Assembly: GCA_019347995.1 (NCBI GenBank)
Contig: JAHWKH010000079.1
Span: 1 to 8,791 of the forward strand
Length of the DNA stretch: 8,791 nucleotides
Direction of reading: 5' to 3'
Source of the DNA: Gemmatimonadota bacterium
Lineage (GTDB): Bacteria > Gemmatimonadota > Gemmatimonadetes > Longimicrobiales > UBA6960
Within the stretch, counting starts at the first letter, position 1. Each line of letters begins with the position of its first letter. Position numbers and translations under genes: made by a program. Below the pieces are notes generated by a model, which saw only the letters and a program-made list of their open reading frames with translations, was not told the DNA's origin and did not search any database. This document shows, one piece after another, positions 6,465 to 8,791 of the stretch.

Positions 6465-7732
6465 GGCCGGCCGGCCTCGTCGAGCCGCTGCCAGAAGTCG
6501 GGGAAGCTCACGTCCACGCAGGCGGGGTCGTCGACCGAGACGTCGTTGCCCGGAAGCGCCCCCAGGATCCCGAAGGCCATGGCGATGCGGTGGTCTCCGT
6601 AGCAGCGCACGCGGCCTTCGAGCGGCCGGTCGGTGCCCTCCACCTCCAGGCCGTCCTCGAACTCCCCCGCCTGGACGCCCACGGCCCTCAGGTTCTCCAC
6701 GAGCGCCCGCAGGCGGTCCGTCTCCTTGTGGCGGAGCTCGCCGGCGCCCCGGATGCGCGTCACCCCCTCGGCGCGGGCGGCGGCCACCGCGACCAGCGGA
6801 AGCTCGTCGATGGCGGCCGGGACCTCGGCCGCGCCCACTTCGGTGCATCGGAGGGCGGTGGGCCGGACCGTCAGCGAGCCCACCGGCTCGCCCTCGTGAT
6901 CGCCCGCGGGCTCGACCGCGATCCCGGCTCCCATCCGCTCCAGGATGGGCAGCACCCCCGTGCGCCCGGGATTGAGGCCTACCCCGGCGACCGTCACCTC
7001 GCCGCCGCCCAGAAGCCCCCAGACCAGGAAGAAGGCCGCGGAGGAGAGGTCCCCGGGGATGGTCATGTCCAGGGGGCGGAGCCGATCGGGGGGATCGCGC
7101 AGCTCCACCGCCCACAGGCCCTCCACGGCGTGGCTCGTGACGGGCGCCCCCAGCGCCGTGAGCATGCGCTCGCTGTGGTCCCGGGAGCGATGGGGCTCGC
7201 GCAGCAGGACGAAGACGCCGCCCACCAGCCCCGCCAGGAGGAGGGCGCTCTTGACCTGGGCGCTGGCGACGGGGAGGTCGATCTGCACGGGGCGAAGGGC
7301 TCCGCCCCGGACCCGCACCGGCAGTCGGCCGTCCTCCTCGAGGAACTCGAAGGCGCCGCCCATGGCTGCCAGGGGATCCGTGACGCGGCGCATGGGCCGG
7401 GAGCGCAGCGAGGCGTCGCCGGTGAGCACGGCGTCGCCCGGGAGCGCCGCGAGAACGCCCATGAGGAGGCGCGCGCCCGTGCCGCTGTTGCCCAGGTCCA
7501 GGAGCATGCCCGGCCGTCCCAGTCCCCGCAGCCCCCTGCCCTGGATGCGGATCTCGCCGCCGTCGGCGGGGAGGTCGGGGACGCCGGCCCCCATCGCCCG
7601 GAGCGCGCCCGCCGTCGACCGGGGATCCGCGCCGGCCAGGAGACCCCGCAGCCGGCTCTCGCCCTCGGCCAGGGCGGCGAGGAGCAGCGCCCGCTGCGTG
7701 ATGGATTTGTCGCCGGGAACACGGACGATCAC
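6461..7732 (-). CDS. aroA: 3-phosphoshikimate 1-carboxyvinyltransferase (EPSP synthase), class II-like
   Basis: AroA transfers the enolpyruvyl group of PEP to shikimate-3-phosphate, the sixth step of the shikimate pathway. The 423-residue protein is full length (E. coli 427). Visible motifs are PGDKSITQRA (6-15), DLGNSGTGARLLMG (79-92), RPMRRV (112-117), SAQVKSALLLAG (157-168), RDHSE (184-188), NPGRTG (254-259), the IDELPL segment with catalytic Asp309, HKETDRL with Glu337, and GDHRIAMAF (379-387). GDKS, SAQxK and RxHxE are marks of class II enzymes, the group with Agrobacterium CP4; the fourth mark, NxTR, is NPGR here. The glycine that is alanine in CP4 is kept (Gly84), and the C-terminus reads VSFPDFW without the Lys found in E. 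coli. Start GTG 7732 is supported by GGAGG 6 bases upstream and by PGDKS at residues 6-10. It overlaps the tyrA stop as GTGA and ends by overlapping cmk. Confidence 0.97.
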   Translation of the reverse strand: MIVRVPGDKSITQRALLLAALAEGESRLRGLLAGADPRSTAGALRAMGAGVPDLPADGGEIRIQGRGLRGLGRPGMLLDLGNSGTGARLLMGVLAALPGDAVLTGDASLRSRPMRRVTDPLAAMGGAFEFLEEDGRLPVRVRGGALRPVQIDLPVASAQVKSALLLAGLVGGVFVLLREPHRSRDHSERMLTALGAPVTSHAVEGLWAVELRDPPDRLRPLDMTIPGDLSSAAFFLVWGLLGGGEVTVAGVGLNPGRTGVLPILERMGAGIAVEPAGDHEGEPVGSLTVRPTALRCTEVGAAEVPAAIDELPLVAVAAARAEGVTRIRGAGELRHKETDRLRALVENLRAVGVQAGEFEDGLEVEGTDRPLEGRVRCYGDHRIAMAFGILGALPGNDVSVDDPACVDVSFPDFWQRLDEAGRP

Positions 7733-8586
7733 GGGGCGCCTCCGCCGTGCCAGCGCCGGGTGCGCTCCATGCGCTCGGCCACGGAGGATGCATCTCCGCG
7801 CTCCAGCGACTCGGCCAGGCCGGCGAGATGGCCCGCCAGCGCCCGCAGCGCGGCGGCGTCGGACGCCCCCGCGGCGGAAAGGAGGTCGCGCCACATCGAG
7901 GGGGCGCTGCCCGCCAGGCGGGTGGCGTCGCGGCCCCCGGGCCCGAGGCTCTCGGGGGCGACGCCCGCCTCCTCCAGCGCGAGCGCGAGGGCATTCGCCG
8001 CGAGCTGCGGAAGGTGGCTGGCCCACGTCATCAGCCGGTCGTGCTCGGCGGCGTCGGTGGCCACCGGCTCGGCTCCCAGCGCGCGCCACAGGGCCTCCAC
8101 CGCTTTCACGGCCGGGGGATCGGCGTCTCCGGCGCAGATCCACACGCGGGCTCCCCGGTACAGGTCGGGCCGCGACGCCTCGAAGCCCGAGGCGGTGGCG
8201 CCCGCCATGGGGTGGCTCCCCACCCAGCGGGAGGCCGCCCCGAGGGCCCGGACCTTCGCGGCCACCGGCGCCTTGAGGCTCGCGACGTCGGTCACGGCCG
8301 CGCCCGGACGCCACGTGGCGTGATGCCTTCCCAGGAGGCCGAGCGTGGCCTCGAGCGGCGCGGCGTACACGACGAGGGCGGCGTCGCCCACCACGTCGTC
8401 GGGATCGGACGACGCCCGGTCCAGCACTCCGGCGCCGCGGGCCGCCTCCAGGTCGCGGGCGTCGGGCGAGGCGCCCAGGACCCGGGGCGGATCGGGGAGC
8501 GCGCGCAGCGCCCGGGCCAGGGATCCGCCCATGACGCCCAGCCCCACGATGGCGACCGAGGCCGGGACGGCCGCCCCGGCGCTCAC
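7729..8586 (-). CDS. tyrA: Prephenate or arogenate dehydrogenase (TyrA family), single domain
   Basis: TyrA oxidatively decarboxylates prephenate (or arogenate) with NAD(P) in the tyrosine branch. The 285-residue protein has the Rossmann dinucleotide loop GLGVMGGSLA (15-24), TDVASLK (99-105), GSHPMAG (123-129) with the catalytic His125, SHLPQL (190-195), and RDATRLAGSAPSMWRDLL (219-236) with the substrate-binding Arg region. There is no fused chorismate mutase or C-terminal ACT domain, so tyrosine feedback through ACT is absent. At the end of the second beta strand the usual Asp of NAD-dependent relatives is Ser40, and the TEKSG segment after HPMAG reads ATASG; both resemble NADP-dependent arogenate dehydrogenases such as Synechocystis TyrA (recalled), so cofactor and substrate are open. 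The start is GTG 8586, overlapping the upstream TGA as GTGA, with only a GGGAG two bases before it, so reinitiation is likely. It overlaps aroA downstream. Confidence 0.93.
   Translation of the reverse strand: MSAGAAVPASVAIVGLGVMGGSLARALRALPDPPRVLGASPDARDLEAARGAGVLDRASSDPDDVVGDAALVVYAAPLEATLGLLGRHHATWRPGAAVTDVASLKAPVAAKVRALGAASRWVGSHPMAGATASGFEASRPDLYRGARVWICAGDADPPAVKAVEALWRALGAEPVATDAAEHDRLMTWASHLPQLAANALALALEEAGVAPESLGPGGRDATRLAGSAPSMWRDLLSAAGASDAAALRALAGHLAGLAESLERGDASSVAERMERTRRWHGGGAP
7739..7743 (-). promoter_or_regulatory. aroA ribosome binding site (GGAGG)
   Basis: GGAGG lies 6 bases before the GTG at 7732, inside the 3' end of tyrA. It is the best ribosome binding site in the window and fixes the aroA start at GTG 7732, although the frame stays open far upstream. 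Confidence 0.75.
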
Positions 8587-8791
8587 GGCTCCCGCGGCGC
8601 GAACACGAACACCAGCGGCACCTGGCCCAGGACCTCGTCCCGGGCGGCGCTGGCCACGAAGATGCGCTCCCGCTCGGTGTGGCGCTCCAGGTCCTCGAAG
8701 GGCACCTCCAGGTGGAGGAGGCCCCGGAACGCGCCGGTGGCCGAAGCGCCCGCCAGGCGGGCGACGACGTAGCCGCCGAACACCGCCTCCG
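8583..8791 (-). CDS. C-terminal part of an unrecognised protein, cut by window edge
   Basis: An open frame enters from the right edge with no start visible and gives 68 complete codons, ending APREP before TGA. Its stop overlaps the tyrA GTG start as GTGA, and its codon use (GC-rich third positions) matches the neighbours, so it is very likely a real gene of the same operon. The sequence includes FGGYVVARLAG, a FRGLLHLEVPFEDLERH segment and a hydrophobic end (GQVPLVFVF), suggesting a small alpha/beta domain. I do not recognise a family. Position would suit another aromatic-pathway gene, such as a chorismate mutase, prephenate dehydratase or DAHP synthase, but no motif of these is visible in this fragment and I do not assign one. 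A GTG at 8783 is in frame but is probably internal. Confidence 0.7.
   Translation of the reverse strand, partial: EAVFGGYVVARLAGASATGAFRGLLHLEVPFEDLERHTERERIFVASAARDEVLGQVPLVFVFAPREP

Noticed and set aside
6465..7994. N-terminal extension of cmk through the aroA region
   Set aside because: The extension overlaps the real aroA gene in another frame and is low-complexity Arg/Gly/Pro sequence; the cmk fold begins just after GTG 6464.
6590..8323. Long open frame on the plus strand (577 codons) opposite aroA and tyrA
   Set aside because: It spans two real genes in the opposite sense, has no recognisable motif and no ribosome binding signal of note.

Overview
This is a GC-rich window (I estimate around 70% G+C, with codons ending almost entirely in G or C) from a bacterial chromosome. 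Every gene I can support lies on the minus strand, so the text reads from the right edge to the left. The gene set is housekeeping: aromatic amino acid synthesis, CMP kinase, ribosomal protein S1, an LpoA-like outer-membrane lipoprotein and an acyl-CoA carboxylase beta subunit. The lipoprotein and its signal sequence suggest a Gram-negative cell plan. Gemmatimonadota or another GC-rich non-model phylum is my guess, but nothing here proves the phylum.

Right block (5769-8791): the 3' end of an unrecognised gene, then tyrA (prephenate/arogenate dehydrogenase), aroA (EPSP synthase) and cmk (cytidylate kinase). Each of the three junctions is a four-base overlap in which a GTG start codon shares bases with the previous gene's TGA stop (GTGA). 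The block is therefore probably one translationally coupled operon whose promoter lies beyond the right edge. TyrA and AroA serve the shikimate-to-tyrosine route, and cmk and rpsA follow aroA as they do in many bacteria.

Middle (3276-5768): a 282-base gap holds a good sigma70-type promoter and a GC-rich leader with three perfect hairpins. It is followed by rpsA, encoding a six-domain S1 protein with a long acidic N-terminal extension and a 133-residue Glu/Ala-rich tail. The promoter gives rpsA its own transcription start, and the long structured leader would fit autogenous control by S1.

Left block (1-3275): 20 bases after rpsA comes a lipoprotein with a TPR-like helical region and a periplasmic-binding-protein type I domain (LpoA/LppC-like). 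It overlaps by ATGA with an acyl-CoA (probably propionyl-CoA) carboxylase carboxyltransferase gene that runs off the left edge after 415 codons. rpsA, the lipoprotein gene and the carboxylase gene look like one transcription unit.

I saw no tRNA, rRNA, CRISPR array, insertion sequence, prophage gene or attachment site, and no clearly new multi-gene system. The points that deserve a second look are the rpsA leader and acidic tails, the series of GTGA junctions, the NADP/arogenate-like residues in TyrA, the class II character of AroA, the uncertain start of the lipoprotein gene, and a change in codon use near the left edge.
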